From: Chthoniobacterales bacterium
GTDB lineage: Bacteria; Verrucomicrobiota; Verrucomicrobiia; Chthoniobacterales; UBA10450
Reading direction: 5' to 3'
Length of the DNA stretch: 48,896 nt
NCBI GenBank assembly: GCA_013815325.1
Contig: JACDGM010000017.1
Coordinates: 1-48,896, forward strand
How positions within the stretch are numbered: the first letter of the stretch is position 1; the number at the start of each line of letters is the position of its first letter. A program made the translations under genes and the position numbers. A model generated the notes under the pieces. It saw nothing but the letters and a program-made list of their open reading frames with translations, ran no database searches and was not told the origin of the DNA. Of the stretch, positions 33,659-42,389 are shown one piece after another.

Positions 33659-34782
33659 CCACTCTGCCTAACGAGACCTTTCCGGTTGAGCATAACGACC
33701 CGATCAATGCCTGCATTCTCGCCATTTCCGAGGACAAAATTACCGGCTTCGTGCGCGAGCCGTTCGCCGAGATTGCGCAGCGGGCCGGCTTGCCGGTCGA
33801 GACCGTGCTCGAACGGATCGTCGCGATGCTGCGCGCAGGTACGGTGCGGCGCGTGCGCCAGACCTTGCTCGCAACCAACCTCGCCGACGGCGCGCTCGTC
33901 GCCTGGAAAGTGCCTCCGGAAAAAATCGAGGCCGCCTTCGACTACATGTCGCAACGCGACCCGTTTTCCGGTCACGTTGTCCTGCGTTCGACCGATGCGG
34001 TGACGCCCGGCTCGGATTATAAACTTTGGACGACCCTAAAAGTGCCGCACGGCTTTTCCTTGCAGCGGCACGGGGAGATTTTGACCGGGATTGTCGGCGC
34101 GGAACATTTCCGGCTGATGCCAGCGAAAGGCATCTTCACGTTAGGCGTGGGACACGTTAGGCGAAAAAACGTCGAGCCGGGAAGTCGCGCCCCGGAACCG
34201 GCAATCATGATCGTGGTGCAGCCGGCGGCGCTGACGGAAAAAGAGTGGACGGTGCTGACCGCGCTGAAGCGGGAATTTGCGCCGGAGGAAATTCAGGAGT
34301 CGCCCTGGATCGCGCGGGCCGAGGAGGCGGGCGTGTCGCCCGAGGAATTTTTCGCGATCGCTGACGCCCTCGCGGAGCGCAAGATCATCGGCCGCTTTTC
34401 CACCTTTCTTGAACACGTGAAGCCATCCGCAGGCGGGGTGCGGGTCACCCGTTTCAACGCGCTTTTCCACTGGGCGGTGCCGTTAGGCCGGGAAGTGGAA
34501 GCGGGCGGGGAAGTCGGACGTCACGAGATCCTGACGCATTGCTACTGGCGCGAAGCGGGTCCGGAATTTCGCAACGTCAACATCATGGCGGTCGCGCACG
34601 GGACCGACAAAGCGCTCCTCCTCGAGCATAAGGCGGCGATCGATCGCCACCTAGCAGCCTGCGGCATTCCCGTCTCCTACACGAATGTCTTCTGGGGCGG
34701 CCGCAGCGAAATCAAGCCGTCCGAAATCTCGCCGCAGATTTATCGCCGCTGGCTCGACGAAATGAACGCGCCGCGCGCCTGA
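33655..34782 (+). CDS. AhbA/AhbB-like tandem Lrp/AsnC-type protein (siroheme decarboxylase-like)
   Basis: A 375-aa product with two similar halves, each a winged helix followed by an AsnC-like ligand domain. Half one: REPFAEIAQRAGLPVETVLERI, then TVRRVRQTLLATNLADGALVAWKVP and SDYKLWTTLKVPHG. Half two: KREFAPEEIQE, FFAIADALAERKIIGRFSTFL, RFNALFHWAV, then HEILTHCYWREAGPEFRNVNIMAVAHG. Conserved His/Tyr patterns match AhbA/AhbB (NirD/NirL), which decarboxylate siroheme in alternative heme or heme d1 synthesis. No other ahb, nir or heme gene is present here, so the activity is uncertain and a regulatory role is possible. The start overlaps trhA (ATGA). The fused A-B form is worth noting. Confidence 0.75.
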   Translation: MTTLPNETFPVEHNDPINACILAISEDKITGFVREPFAEIAQRAGLPVETVLERIVAMLRAGTVRRVRQTLLATNLADGALVAWKVPPEKIEAAFDYMSQRDPFSGHVVLRSTDAVTPGSDYKLWTTLKVPHGFSLQRHGEILTGIVGAEHFRLMPAKGIFTLGVGHVRRKNVEPGSRAPEPAIMIVVQPAALTEKEWTVLTALKREFAPEEIQESPWIARAEEAGVSPEEFFAIADALAERKIIGRFSTFLEHVKPSAGGVRVTRFNALFHWAVPLGREVEAGGEVGRHEILTHCYWREAGPEFRNVNIMAVAHGTDKALLLEHKAAIDRHLAACGIPVSYTNVFWGGRSEIKPSEISPQIYRRWLDEMNAPRA

Positions 34783-34801
34783 GTGCCGCTGCGTCCAGCT
34801 C

Positions 34802-35842
34802 ATGCAGGGGTTGATCGAAAAGGTCCGCAGTGGCGCCGAGCTGGACGAAGACGACATCGCAATCGCCACCGTTCAATTAATTTCCGCCACTGTGGACGAC
34901 GCGCTCAAGGCGGATTTTTTGGCGCAACTGCACGAGCGCGGCGAGACGGCGGGCGAGATCGGCGCATTCGTTAGGCAATTGCTCGCACGCGCGAAGGACC
35001 CTGGGATCGACCTCGCCAGCCTGTCCGGACCAGCCATCGACGTCTGCGGCACTGGCGGTGACGGACTCGATCTCTTCAATGTTTCCACCACGATCATGTT
35101 CATCCTCGCGGCGGGTGGCGCGGTCGTTCTAAAGCACGGCAATCGCAGCGTCACGTCGTGCTGCGGGAGCGCTGATGTGCTCGAGGAGCTGGGCGTGAGT
35201 CTGGTGCTCGAAGCGGGCAATCTCCGCCACTGCATTGAGGATCTCGGGCTCTGCTTTCTCTTTGCCCGGCACTATCATCCGGTATTCCGCGCGTTGGCTG
35301 CGACACGCGAGCATCTCGCGCGCAGGAAAACGCGCACCATCTTCAATCTGCTGGGTCCTCTGCTCAATCCCGCTCGCCCGCCGCGGCAATTGCTTGGCGT
35401 TTACGCCTCTCGCCTAACGAGGGTTTTCGCGCAGGTCTTGCAAAAACTCGGCCGGGAACGCGCCTGGGTCGTGTATGGGCGGGCCGAAAACGGCGCCGGG
35501 ATGGACGATCTTTCGGTCTGCGGCGCGAGCACGGTGGCCGAACTGAAGAATGGCGAGATCGCCACCCGGGAGGTGGAATCGGCGAGCGCTGGAGTGTCGT
35601 TAGGCACACTCGCGGAACTGCGCGGTGGCGATCGCGCGGAGAATGCCGCGCTCCTCATCGGCATCCTCGCGGGAGAAATCCACGGCGCAAAGCGGGAGAT
35701 GACGCTGCTTAACGCCGGAGCCGGCTTCGTGATCGCGGGAGTTGCCGAGACTTTACCGGCGGGCGTCGCCTTGGCGCGCGAGCAAATCGAGAGCGGACGC
35801 GCGCTCGCTCGCCTGCGCGCGCTTCAGAATTTCACGGCGTAA
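34802..35842 (+). CDS. trpD: Anthranilate phosphoribosyltransferase
   Basis: The second step of tryptophan synthesis, joining anthranilate and PRPP. The 346-aa product shows DVCGTGGDG (residues 81-88, PRPP loop), FNVSTT, VLKHGNRSVTSCCGSADVLEELG, FLFARHYHPVFR, RTIFNLLGPLLNPARPPRQLLGVY and GMDDLS, all typical. It lies apart from other trp genes, with an AhbAB-like gene upstream. Its end overlaps the convergent birA by 19 bases. Confidence 0.97.
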   Translation: MQGLIEKVRSGAELDEDDIAIATVQLISATVDDALKADFLAQLHERGETAGEIGAFVRQLLARAKDPGIDLASLSGPAIDVCGTGGDGLDLFNVSTTIMFILAAGGAVVLKHGNRSVTSCCGSADVLEELGVSLVLEAGNLRHCIEDLGLCFLFARHYHPVFRALAATREHLARRKTRTIFNLLGPLLNPARPPRQLLGVYASRLTRVFAQVLQKLGRERAWVVYGRAENGAGMDDLSVCGASTVAELKNGEIATREVESASAGVSLGTLAELRGGDRAENAALLIGILAGEIHGAKREMTLLNAGAGFVIAGVAETLPAGVALAREQIESGRALARLRALQNFTA

Positions 35843-36465
35843 CTGCGATCCAGCTCGCGTAGCAGTGCGACTGCGAATGTCTGGCGATCGACCGGCCCGC
35901 CGACAGCCATCGCGAGCGAACCGGCGCGCTCCCGGAGCGTTTCCGGAAAGGCTTCGAGCGGCTGGTTGATGTTGATGCCGATGCCTGCGATCGCGGCGAA
36001 AGCCGCTCCCGCTCCGGCCTTCGTCTCGACGAGCACTCCGCAGACCTTGCGCGTCCCGATGTAGACGTCGTTAGGCGGCTTCACTAGCGGGACAACCGAA
36101 AGCTGTTGCCGAATCGTTTCGGCCACCGCTGCCGCCACCCAACTCGTTAGGCGTGCGGAATCCGCCAGCGGAATTTTCGGCCGCAGGAGGATGGAAAACC
36201 AGAGACCTTGATGCGCGGCGGAATCCCATCGATTCCCGCGCTGGCCCCGACCCGCCGTCTGGTGTTCGGCGAACACTACGAATCCTTCCGGCAAATCGGG
36301 CGTGAGCATTTGCCGGAGGAAATCGTTGGTCGAGCGCGTCGACTCCAGGACGATGATGCGCCGGCCGATGACCGCCGTGCCTAACGACTCTTGCAAGGCC
36401 TCGGGAATGAGCCGTTCAAGCGGGGGCGAATCCAGGAACTTCTTCACTTGCACTTGCTCTTTCAC
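35824..36465 (-). CDS. birA: Biotin--[acetyl-CoA carboxylase] ligase
   Basis: Biotin protein ligase activates biotin as biotinyl-AMP and attaches it to BCCP-type carriers. The 213-aa product is the short class I form without the DNA-binding helix-turn-helix. Motifs: ESTRSTNDFLRQM, AEHQTAGRGQRGNRWDS (GRGRxG biotin/ATP loop), LWFSILLRP, VKPPNDVYIGTRKVCGVLVET (KWPNDv-type motif with Pro for Trp) and AIAGIGININQ. The N-terminal residues KEQVQVKKF are encoded by the arm of a palindromic hexamer repeat (36444-36523), so the true start may be a few codons later. Confidence 0.94.
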   Translation of the reverse strand: MKEQVQVKKFLDSPPLERLIPEALQESLGTAVIGRRIIVLESTRSTNDFLRQMLTPDLPEGFVVFAEHQTAGRGQRGNRWDSAAHQGLWFSILLRPKIPLADSARLTSWVAAAVAETIRQQLSVVPLVKPPNDVYIGTRKVCGVLVETKAGAGAAFAAIAGIGININQPLEAFPETLRERAGSLAMAVGGPVDRQTFAVALLRELDRSYAVKF

Positions 36466-36523
36466 TTACACCCCACCGCGCAGAAGAGCGTGTAAGTGAA
36501 AGTGCAGGTGCAGGTGCAAGTGA
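36444..36523. repeat. Palindrome built of CACTTG/CAGGTG hexamers
   Basis: The left arm 36444-36471 (TCACTTGCACTTGCTCTTTC...) and right arm 36490-36523 (...GAAAGTGCAGGTGCAGGTGCAAGTGA) are reverse-related and each consists of short tandem units. It lies between nadC (stop at 36529-36531) and birA, both read leftwards, and codes for the first residues of BirA. It could form a strong hairpin in the mRNA. The plan resembles 3539-3598. Confidence 0.75.
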
Positions 36524-36528
36524 GAGAG

Positions 36529-37383
36529 CTAGGCAGCGACATGAGTCAGCTCCAGCGAAAAGTCGATCGCCCGCGCTGAATGCGTAAGCGCACCGATCGA
36601 GACGTAATCGACCCCCGTCGCCGCGACCTGCCGCACGTTGCGCAAGTTGATTCCCCCGCTCGCTTCGAACTTCACCTTCCCCTTCCCAATCGCGACCGCT
36701 TCGCGCATTTCTGCGCCGCTCATGTTGTCGAGGAGGATGACTTCGATGCCTTCGATTTCCAGAAACGCGCGCACCTGATCGAGATTATCGGCCTCGACTT
36801 CGATCCGAATCCCCGGCCGCTCGGCACGCACCCGCTCGATCGCCGCCGTCACTCGGGCAAGGCCGGGACGCGCGAGAAGATGGTTGTCTTTCACCAGCAC
36901 CATGTCGTGCAAACCGATCCGATGATTCACGCCGCCGCCGGCCGCGACCGCCGCTTTCTCGAACTTGCGCAGACCGGGCGTGGTCTTGCGCGTGTCGAGA
37001 ATCTTGGCGCCGTTCTTGCCCGCAGCCTCGACGAACGCATGGGTCAAAGTCGCGATGCCGCTGAGACGCTGGAGAAAATTAAGAGCGACCCGCTCAGCCG
37101 TGAGGATGGAACGCGCGCGCCCGCGAATCTCCAGGACCGTCGCGCCGCCCGCAACCGTGACGCCATCTTGCTGCACAATCTCGATACGCAGGTTCGGATC
37201 GACCCGGCGGAAAACTTCCGCGGCGACATCGCCACCGGCGACAACCGCGCGTTCCTTGGCGAGGATGCGCGCAGAAGCCTGCTCGGTTTCCGCGACGAAA
37301 TACTCGCTGGTGACGTCGCCGCTGCCGATGTCCTCACGCAGGGCGAGATCAATCAGGAGATGGTCGTCAGCGGAGAAATTCAT
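36529..37383 (-). CDS. nadC: Nicotinate-nucleotide pyrophosphorylase (carboxylating)
   Basis: Quinolinate phosphoribosyltransferase makes nicotinate mononucleotide for NAD. The 284-aa product shows LALREDIGSGDVTSEY, LTAERVALNFLQRLSGIATLT, ILDTRKTTPGLRKFEKAAVAAGGGVNHR, GLHDMVLVKDNHL, IEVEADNLDQVRAFL, VILLDNMS and FEASGGINLRNVRQVAATGVDYVSIGALTHS, the full family set. The start at 37383 (MNFSADDHLLIDLAL) is preferred over a longer frame that adds a basic region without homology-like features. Confidence 0.97.
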   Translation of the reverse strand: MNFSADDHLLIDLALREDIGSGDVTSEYFVAETEQASARILAKERAVVAGGDVAAEVFRRVDPNLRIEIVQQDGVTVAGGATVLEIRGRARSILTAERVALNFLQRLSGIATLTHAFVEAAGKNGAKILDTRKTTPGLRKFEKAAVAAGGGVNHRIGLHDMVLVKDNHLLARPGLARVTAAIERVRAERPGIRIEVEADNLDQVRAFLEIEGIEVILLDNMSGAEMREAVAIGKGKVKFEASGGINLRNVRQVAATGVDYVSIGALTHSARAIDFSLELTHVAA

Positions 37384-37598
37384 GCCGATGCGGGAACTTG
37401 AAAATCGCGGGCGGAGCCGCTCGCGATTGCATGCATGATGCGGGCAAAAGACCGGAGCGACAAGCGCCTCGGCGGGAAAAAAAGATCCGGGCAGGGCACG
37501 CCGCGGAGAAACTTCGAATGCGAGGACGTGCCACCGCCCGAATCGCCTTAACCGAAGCAATTAGACAGCGGCTGATTCCGGATCGTTCAAAGGTTTTT

Positions 37599-37673
37599 TG
37601 TAGCCAGGGGCCGGTGACCCGGCTCCCTATTGCAGCGTTGACCGTACAACGGGGTTGTCGCCCTTGGCTACAA
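37599..37673. repeat. Palindromic element with TTGTAGCC ends
   Basis: The left arm 37599-37612 (TTGTAGCCAGGGGC) and right arm 37660-37673 (GCCCTTGGCTACAA) are complementary with one mismatch. Inside are smaller hairpins: GCCGG-TGAC-CCGGC and CGTTG-ACCGTA-CAACG. The right arm supplies the TAG stop of the exonuclease gene. The same TTGTAG end is shared with the element at 32144-32242. Confidence 0.8.
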
Positions 37674-38579
37674 CGAAAGCTCGCTTTGCACCTGCGTGCC
37701 CGTGCGCGCAGCATCGTCGCGCACTTCCTGGAGAAGCGACTTGAATTCGCACTTCTCCAGGGCATCGATCAACTGCGGATAATCGGGCGTGATCCGCAGG
37801 TCGTCGATCGGCACTGGGAGCGGTAGGTGGCAATCCAACTCGACCATTTTGCGATTTTGTCGGACCCGCTCACGGGCTGCCTCAAGTTTCTCGCGCGTCC
37901 GGGGCGTCTTGACTTTCTCCAGGTTATCATAGAGCGCATCGAGGCTGCCGAATTCGCTGATGAGTTTCGCGGCGCTCTTCCGCCCGAGGCCGGCGCCCGG
38001 TATGTTATCGACACTGTCCCCGGCGATGGCGAGGACGTCGCCGATCCGTCCGGGCGGGACGTCCCACTTGGCTGTGACTTCCGCTTCGCCTAACAATGCG
38101 AAGGTATCTTTGGGCGCGGCCAAGTCCGCCTTCGCGGTGCTGTATATTTTGACGAGGGGATTGACGAGTTGGTAAAGGTCCTTGTCGTTCGTGGCAAGGA
38201 TCACTTCCATTCCGCGCGCGGCCGCCTGCAGCGCGTAGCAGCCCATCATATCGTCCGCCTCCGTGTCCGGCACGGCGATGTTCTGGAACCCCAGAATCGG
38301 TGTGAGTTTCTGGATGTAATCGAGCTGCGGCAGCATTCGATCCGGCATTTCCTTGCGCGTTACTTTGTAGGCAGGCTGAAGCTCCGTGCGCCGTTGCGGG
38401 AGGCCTTGATCCCACATCACTGCGCCCAAGTCGGGCTGGAGATGCTTCAGCATGAGCCGGAGCGTCTTGGTGAAACCGTAGATGGCGTTCGTCGGATCGC
38501 CGCGGGTATTCGAAAGGTGGAGAATCGCGAAATAGGAGCGGTAAACATAGTAATGGCCGTCGATCAGGAGAAGTTTCAT
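37668..38579 (-). CDS. 5'-3' exonuclease (flap-endonuclease family, Pol I N-domain-like)
   Basis: A 303-aa stand-alone 5' nuclease. Acidic metal-binding motifs: LLLIDGHYYVYRSYF (Asp6), VMWDQGLPQRR, RKEMPDRM, PDTEADDMMGCYA and ILATNDKDLYQLV, then IAGDSVDNIPGAGLGRKSAAKLI (helix-hairpin-helix) and VELDCHLPLP. It matches the nuclease domain of DNA polymerase I without polymerase, as in ExoIX/Xni-type proteins. It removes RNA primers and flaps. The start at 38579 (MKLLLIDGH) is the only one consistent with the family. The last codons TCG TTG TAG lie in a palindromic element. Confidence 0.9.
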   Translation of the reverse strand: MKLLLIDGHYYVYRSYFAILHLSNTRGDPTNAIYGFTKTLRLMLKHLQPDLGAVMWDQGLPQRRTELQPAYKVTRKEMPDRMLPQLDYIQKLTPILGFQNIAVPDTEADDMMGCYALQAAARGMEVILATNDKDLYQLVNPLVKIYSTAKADLAAPKDTFALLGEAEVTAKWDVPPGRIGDVLAIAGDSVDNIPGAGLGRKSAAKLISEFGSLDALYDNLEKVKTPRTREKLEAARERVRQNRKMVELDCHLPLPVPIDDLRITPDYPQLIDALEKCEFKSLLQEVRDDAARTGTQVQSELSL

Positions 38580-38662
38580 CAATCTTATGCGTCCTGAAGG
38601 ACCTATGCCCTCCCATCTCACCCGGCGCTAGTCATTATCCCGAATCACGGTTAATTGAGCCG

Positions 38663-39760
38663 ATGCCGGACGAATGGATGGTGCGCGTGCAAGGGAAGGA
38701 ATACGGGCCGGTCGACGCGGAGGAATTGCGCGCCTGGCGGCAGGACGGTCGGCTGATCCGGGAGAACGAAGTGCGCGCGGCCGGGAGCGAACGCTGGTTT
38801 CCTGCGGCTGACTTGCCGGAAGTCTTTGCGGATGATCTCGCGCCGGCCAAGGAAACTTCGCTCGTTAGGCGAATGACTTTCCGCGCCATGTTCGCGGCCA
38901 GCTGGCAGGTTTACCGCGTGGGGTTCTGGCGATTTTTCGCGCTTTCCCTGCTCGTCTCGACGCCCTCCTTTTTTCTCCAGATCGCCGCGCCCTTTCTCGA
39001 GGTGCCGGACAAGTCGGGGCAGCTTGCCATCGTGCTCGTGAGCGGGGCAGTCGCTTTCGCGATGCTCATGGCGCTCGTCATCGCCTGGCCCTTTTCGCTC
39101 GCCGGCTTGCAAATTCTCGCTGCGGATCTTCGGACCGGACGCAATCCGAGTTTCAGGGAGCTGCTGAGCCGCGCCAAACCTCTCTGGACGCGCATGTTCA
39201 TCCTCGGGCTGATCGTTTACGGCAGCTATTTTCTTTGGACGGTAATTCCGCTGCTGGTGGCGTTGTCGCTTACCGCCGCGGCGTCGGCGGGAGCCCTCCT
39301 CATCACGCTGCTCCTGCTCATTTTTACCGCCTACATGGTGGCGCGGCTTTTCATTAATTTTCTTTTCTGGCAGCAGGCGGGCGCGCTCGGCGGGGTCGAT
39401 TCGATGGAGGCCTTGCGCGAGAGCAAAGAACTCGCGCGCAGTGGCGCCGACCGCCCGCGCACGCAGCGGCCGCTCTATCGCGGAGCGCTGATCGCGTCGC
39501 TCTGGCTTGTCGTGATCATTGTTTTGAATGTCGGGGTCGAGCTGCCGGTGCTCCTCTGGCGGCTGCGCGGCGCGGCCAGCCTTGAGGCAGCGCTGGCGAC
39601 GTTGCAGGCGATGGCGACGAGCAATACGCTCGACCTGCCCGGGTGCCTAACGACGCTCTTGAGCTGTCTCGTCAATGCGGTTTTGCGCGGCTGGCTAGCG
39701 GCCATTTTCGTCGTGCTCTATCTGGACACGAAAGAGAGCGCGCCCGCAAAATCCGGGTAG
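38663..39760 (+). CDS. GYF-domain multi-pass membrane protein
   Basis: The 365-aa product starts with a GYF_2-type domain (residues about 4-50: EWMVRVQGKEYGPVDAEELR, GRLIRENEVRAAG, RWFPAADLPEVF), a predicted peptide-binding module at the cytosolic N-terminus. About six hydrophobic segments follow (about 88-110, 123-150, 175-200, 205-235, 270-295, 330-355). Such proteins are common and uncharacterised in Verrucomicrobia and Planctomycetes. The TAG stop is inside the left arm of the long palindrome 39753-39903, so the final codons (AKSG) come from the element. Confidence 0.85.
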   Translation: MPDEWMVRVQGKEYGPVDAEELRAWRQDGRLIRENEVRAAGSERWFPAADLPEVFADDLAPAKETSLVRRMTFRAMFAASWQVYRVGFWRFFALSLLVSTPSFFLQIAAPFLEVPDKSGQLAIVLVSGAVAFAMLMALVIAWPFSLAGLQILAADLRTGRNPSFRELLSRAKPLWTRMFILGLIVYGSYFLWTVIPLLVALSLTAAASAGALLITLLLLIFTAYMVARLFINFLFWQQAGALGGVDSMEALRESKELARSGADRPRTQRPLYRGALIASLWLVVIIVLNVGVELPVLLWRLRGAASLEAALATLQAMATSNTLDLPGCLTTLLSCLVNAVLRGWLAAIFVVLYLDTKESAPAKSG

Positions 39761-39903
39761 CGCATGCGTCCCGCGTGCTGGTCGACGCGTCTCGCGGCGG
39801 CGAACTTTCATGAGGCGGGCATCTGGAGATCGTTCGTCGCGTCTAAGAAAAGTTCGCGGCGGTGAAACACCGCGCCAGCACGCGGGACGCATGCGCTACC
39901 CGG
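39753..39903. repeat. Long palindrome with 29-bp perfect arms
   Basis: 39753-39781 (CCGGGTAGCGCATGCGTCCC...) and 39875-39903 are perfect reverse complements over 29 bases. Inner parts pair again imperfectly (GGCGAACTTTC against GAAAAGTTCGC), giving a foldable unit of about 150 bp, MITE- or REP/BIME-like. It lies between the GYF gene and the convergent aldehyde dehydrogenase and covers the GYF stop codon. Confidence 0.92.
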
Positions 39904-39917
39904 AGCTTGCAGCAACG

Positions 39918-41497
39918 CTAAGCCACGGCTCCGCGCCTAACGAGTCGGCTCAAGGCCAGATACGGCGCGAGACCGTGCAGACCGCCTTCGCGGCCGAAGC
40001 CGCTTTCGCGATAGCCGCCGAAGGGACTCGTCGAGTCGAATTTGTTGTAGGTGTTCGCCCAAACGACGCCCGCGCGCAATTTGCTCACGATCTTGAAGAT
40101 TTTGCTTCCTTTGTCGCTCCAACGCCGGCGCTCAGTCCATAGGGCGTGTTATTCGCCCGCTCGATCGCTTCCTCCGGAGTACGAAACGTCATGACGCTCA
40201 GGACCGGGCCGAAGATGTCTTCCTGAGCGATGCGATGCGACTCGGTCACGCCGGTGAAAAAACTTGGCGGATACCAGTAGCCCTTCTTCGGCAACTCCGA
40301 GACCGTCCGCGGCTGGACCAGCTCCGCGCCTTGTTGCACGCCGCTCTCGACCAGCTCGCAGATTTTATCCAGCTGCATCCGCGAATTTATCGCGCCAACG
40401 TCGGTATTTTTGTCGAGCGGATTGCCGACGCGCAGGGTGGCAATGCGATAGCGTAGTTTGTGGATTACCGCCGGGAAAACGCCTTCCTGCACGAGCAAGC
40501 GGGAGCCCGCGCAACAGACATGGCCTTGATTAAAATATATCCCGGAGACGATCCCCTCGACTGCCTGATCGATCGCGGCGTCTTCGAAAACAATGTTAGC
40601 CGCCTTGCCGCCGAGCTCCAACGTGAGGCGTTTTTTCGTTCCGGCGACCGCGCGGGTGAGGCAGTTTGCCGACAGCGGTGGAACCGGTGAAGGCGAGCTT
40701 GTTTACGTCCGAGTGATCGACCAGCGCCTGGCCTGTGCGGCGCGTGCCGGTGACGATGTTGACGACGCCATCAGGCAGGCCGGCTTCTGGAAAATCTCGG
40801 CGAGATGCATCGCGGTGATGCTCGTTGTCTCGGCCGGCTTGAGGACACAAGTGTTACCGGCGGCAAGCGCGGGCGCGAGTTTCCAGGCGGCCATGAGGAG
40901 CGGGAAATTCCAGGGGATAATCTGCCCGGCTACGCCTAACGAGCGCGGATGCCGGCCAGGGAAAGCGTACTGCAGCTTGTCCGCCCAACCCGCGTAATAA
41001 AAGAAATGCGCCGCGACCAGCGGCAGATCGATGTCGCGGCTTTCCTTGATGGTTTTGCCGCCATCCATCGTTTCGAGCACGGCGAGTTCCCTCGATTTTT
41101 CCTGCACGAGACGCGCGATGCGGTAGAGAAATTTGCCACGTTCGCGGCCCGGCATTTTGCTCCAGAGTTTGTCGTGGGCGCGACGCGCGGCTTTGACCGC
41201 GAGATCGACGTCGTGTGTGTCGCCTTCCGCGATTTCGGCGAGCTTCTCTTCCGTCGCAGGATGATCGAATCAAAATGCCTGCCCGAATGCGGAGCCTGGA
41301 ATTTCCCATCGATGAAAAGTTGATAACGCGGCTTGATTTGGATGTAATTCGCTCTGCTCCGGCGCAGGCGAGTAGGCCCAGCGTTCGCCGAAATTGAGGC
41401 AACGGTCGTTAGGCGCGAGCGCGCCGCCATTACGGGTAAACGCTGCCGGTGCGCGCAGCGCGGGGTTAGCGGCAGAGCGCTTCCTTTTCTGGGCCAT
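39918..41497 (-). pseudogene. Aldehyde dehydrogenase broken by several single-base indels
   Basis: Reading all frames in order restores one ALDH-superfamily protein of about 520 aa: IKPRYQLFIDGKF, HPATEEKLAEIAEGD-like, [65 protein letters not shown] (general-base Glu), FNQGHVCCAGSR (catalytic Cys), QEDIFGPVLSVM and [15 protein letters not shown]. Frame changes lie near 41348, 41261, 40788, 40659 and 40120, each fixed by one base, mostly in short homopolymers. Residue conservation is otherwise good, so the damage is recent or an assembly error. A 9-mer falls near the restored C-terminus. The start at 41497 (MAQKRKRSA) is a best guess. Confidence 0.82.
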
Positions 41498-41503
41498 GCT
41501 GTT

Positions 41504-41590
41504 GTTGTAGCCCTGTCGGCGCAGCGGCGCACCCACAAAAGGTGCTGGGCATGATCTGCCCTGACAGAGCTCGTTGCGACGACAACTCTC
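41504..41590. repeat. Possible degenerate TTGTAG-type palindrome
   Basis: It begins TTGTAGCCCTGTCGGCG and ends with a CCCTGACAG...GACGACAAC stretch that pairs in part with the beginning. It lies between the aldehyde dehydrogenase and rsmI, which are divergent. It is similar in its end to the elements at 32144 and 37599, but much weaker. Confidence 0.4.
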
Positions 41591-41655
41591 ACAGGCTACC
41601 GAGAGGCAAGGTGGACGAACCTTGGCGCAGCCCTATTCGCGTAGGATAATCGCCG

Positions 41656-42327
41656 ATGCTCTACGTGGTTGGCACGCCGATTGGCAATCTCGAAGACATC
41701 ACTCTTCGCGCACTGTCCGTTTTGAAATCGGCCGATCTGATCGCGGCCGAAGACACCCGACATTCAGGAAATCTGCTGCGGCATTTCGAAATTCGTAAAC
41801 CGCTCGTCAGCTACCACGAACATAACGAAGCCATGCGCACAGCCGAACTCGCCGAGCGGCTCGCGGCGGGCGAGAGCATCGCGCTTATCACCGATGCGGG
41901 AATGCCCGGCTTATCGGATCCCGGGGCGCGCTTGATCCGCAAGTGCATCGAACAGGAGCTGCCGTTCAGCGTTGTGCCGGGCGTCTCGGCGATCACCACG
42001 GGTCTCGTCGGTTCCGGCCTGGAGATGAAGCGATTTTGTTATCGCGGGTTTTTGCCTGTCAAAAGCGGGCAGCGCGAGCGCGAACTAACCGCTGCGGCCG
42101 AGCGCGCCGAAACAACAGTCTTCTTCGAGTCACCTTATCGGATCAATAAGACACTAACCGCCTGCGCCGCATTGATGGCAGCGAGGAAACTCTGCGTCGC
42201 GCGCGAGCTCACGAAGAAATTCGAGGAATTCCGCCGCGGGACGGGCGCGGAGTTGCTCGCTCATTACGAGGCGCACCCCGCCAAGGGCGAGATCACGCTC
42301 TTGATTTCGGGCAAGGACGCCAAGTAA
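41656..42327 (+). CDS. rsmI: 16S rRNA (cytidine(1402)-2'-O)-methyltransferase
   Basis: RsmI 2'-O-methylates C1402 in the decoding centre of 16S rRNA. The 223-aa product is a tetrapyrrole-methylase fold: LYVVGTPIGNLEDITLRAL (SAM site), AEDTRHSGNLLRHF, SYHEHNE, ALITDAGMPGLSDPGARLI, VVPGVSAITTGLVGSG and VFFESPYRI, then LCVARELTKKFEEFRRG. It is shorter than E. coli RsmI (286 aa), lacking the C-terminal extension, as in many bacteria. Confidence 0.96.
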   Translation: MLYVVGTPIGNLEDITLRALSVLKSADLIAAEDTRHSGNLLRHFEIRKPLVSYHEHNEAMRTAELAERLAAGESIALITDAGMPGLSDPGARLIRKCIEQELPFSVVPGVSAITTGLVGSGLEMKRFCYRGFLPVKSGQRERELTAAAERAETTVFFESPYRINKTLTACAALMAARKLCVARELTKKFEEFRRGTGAELLAHYEAHPAKGEITLLISGKDAK

Positions 42328-42389
42328 TCGAAACTGATTATTTTCGTCCACAGGCGACTGTCCGGTGGACGGACTACGAACTCTCGCTA

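Noticed and set aside
37384..37560. N-terminal extension of nadC
   Set aside because: The added residues are Arg/Pro-rich without NadC features; MNFSADDHLLIDLAL is the natural start.
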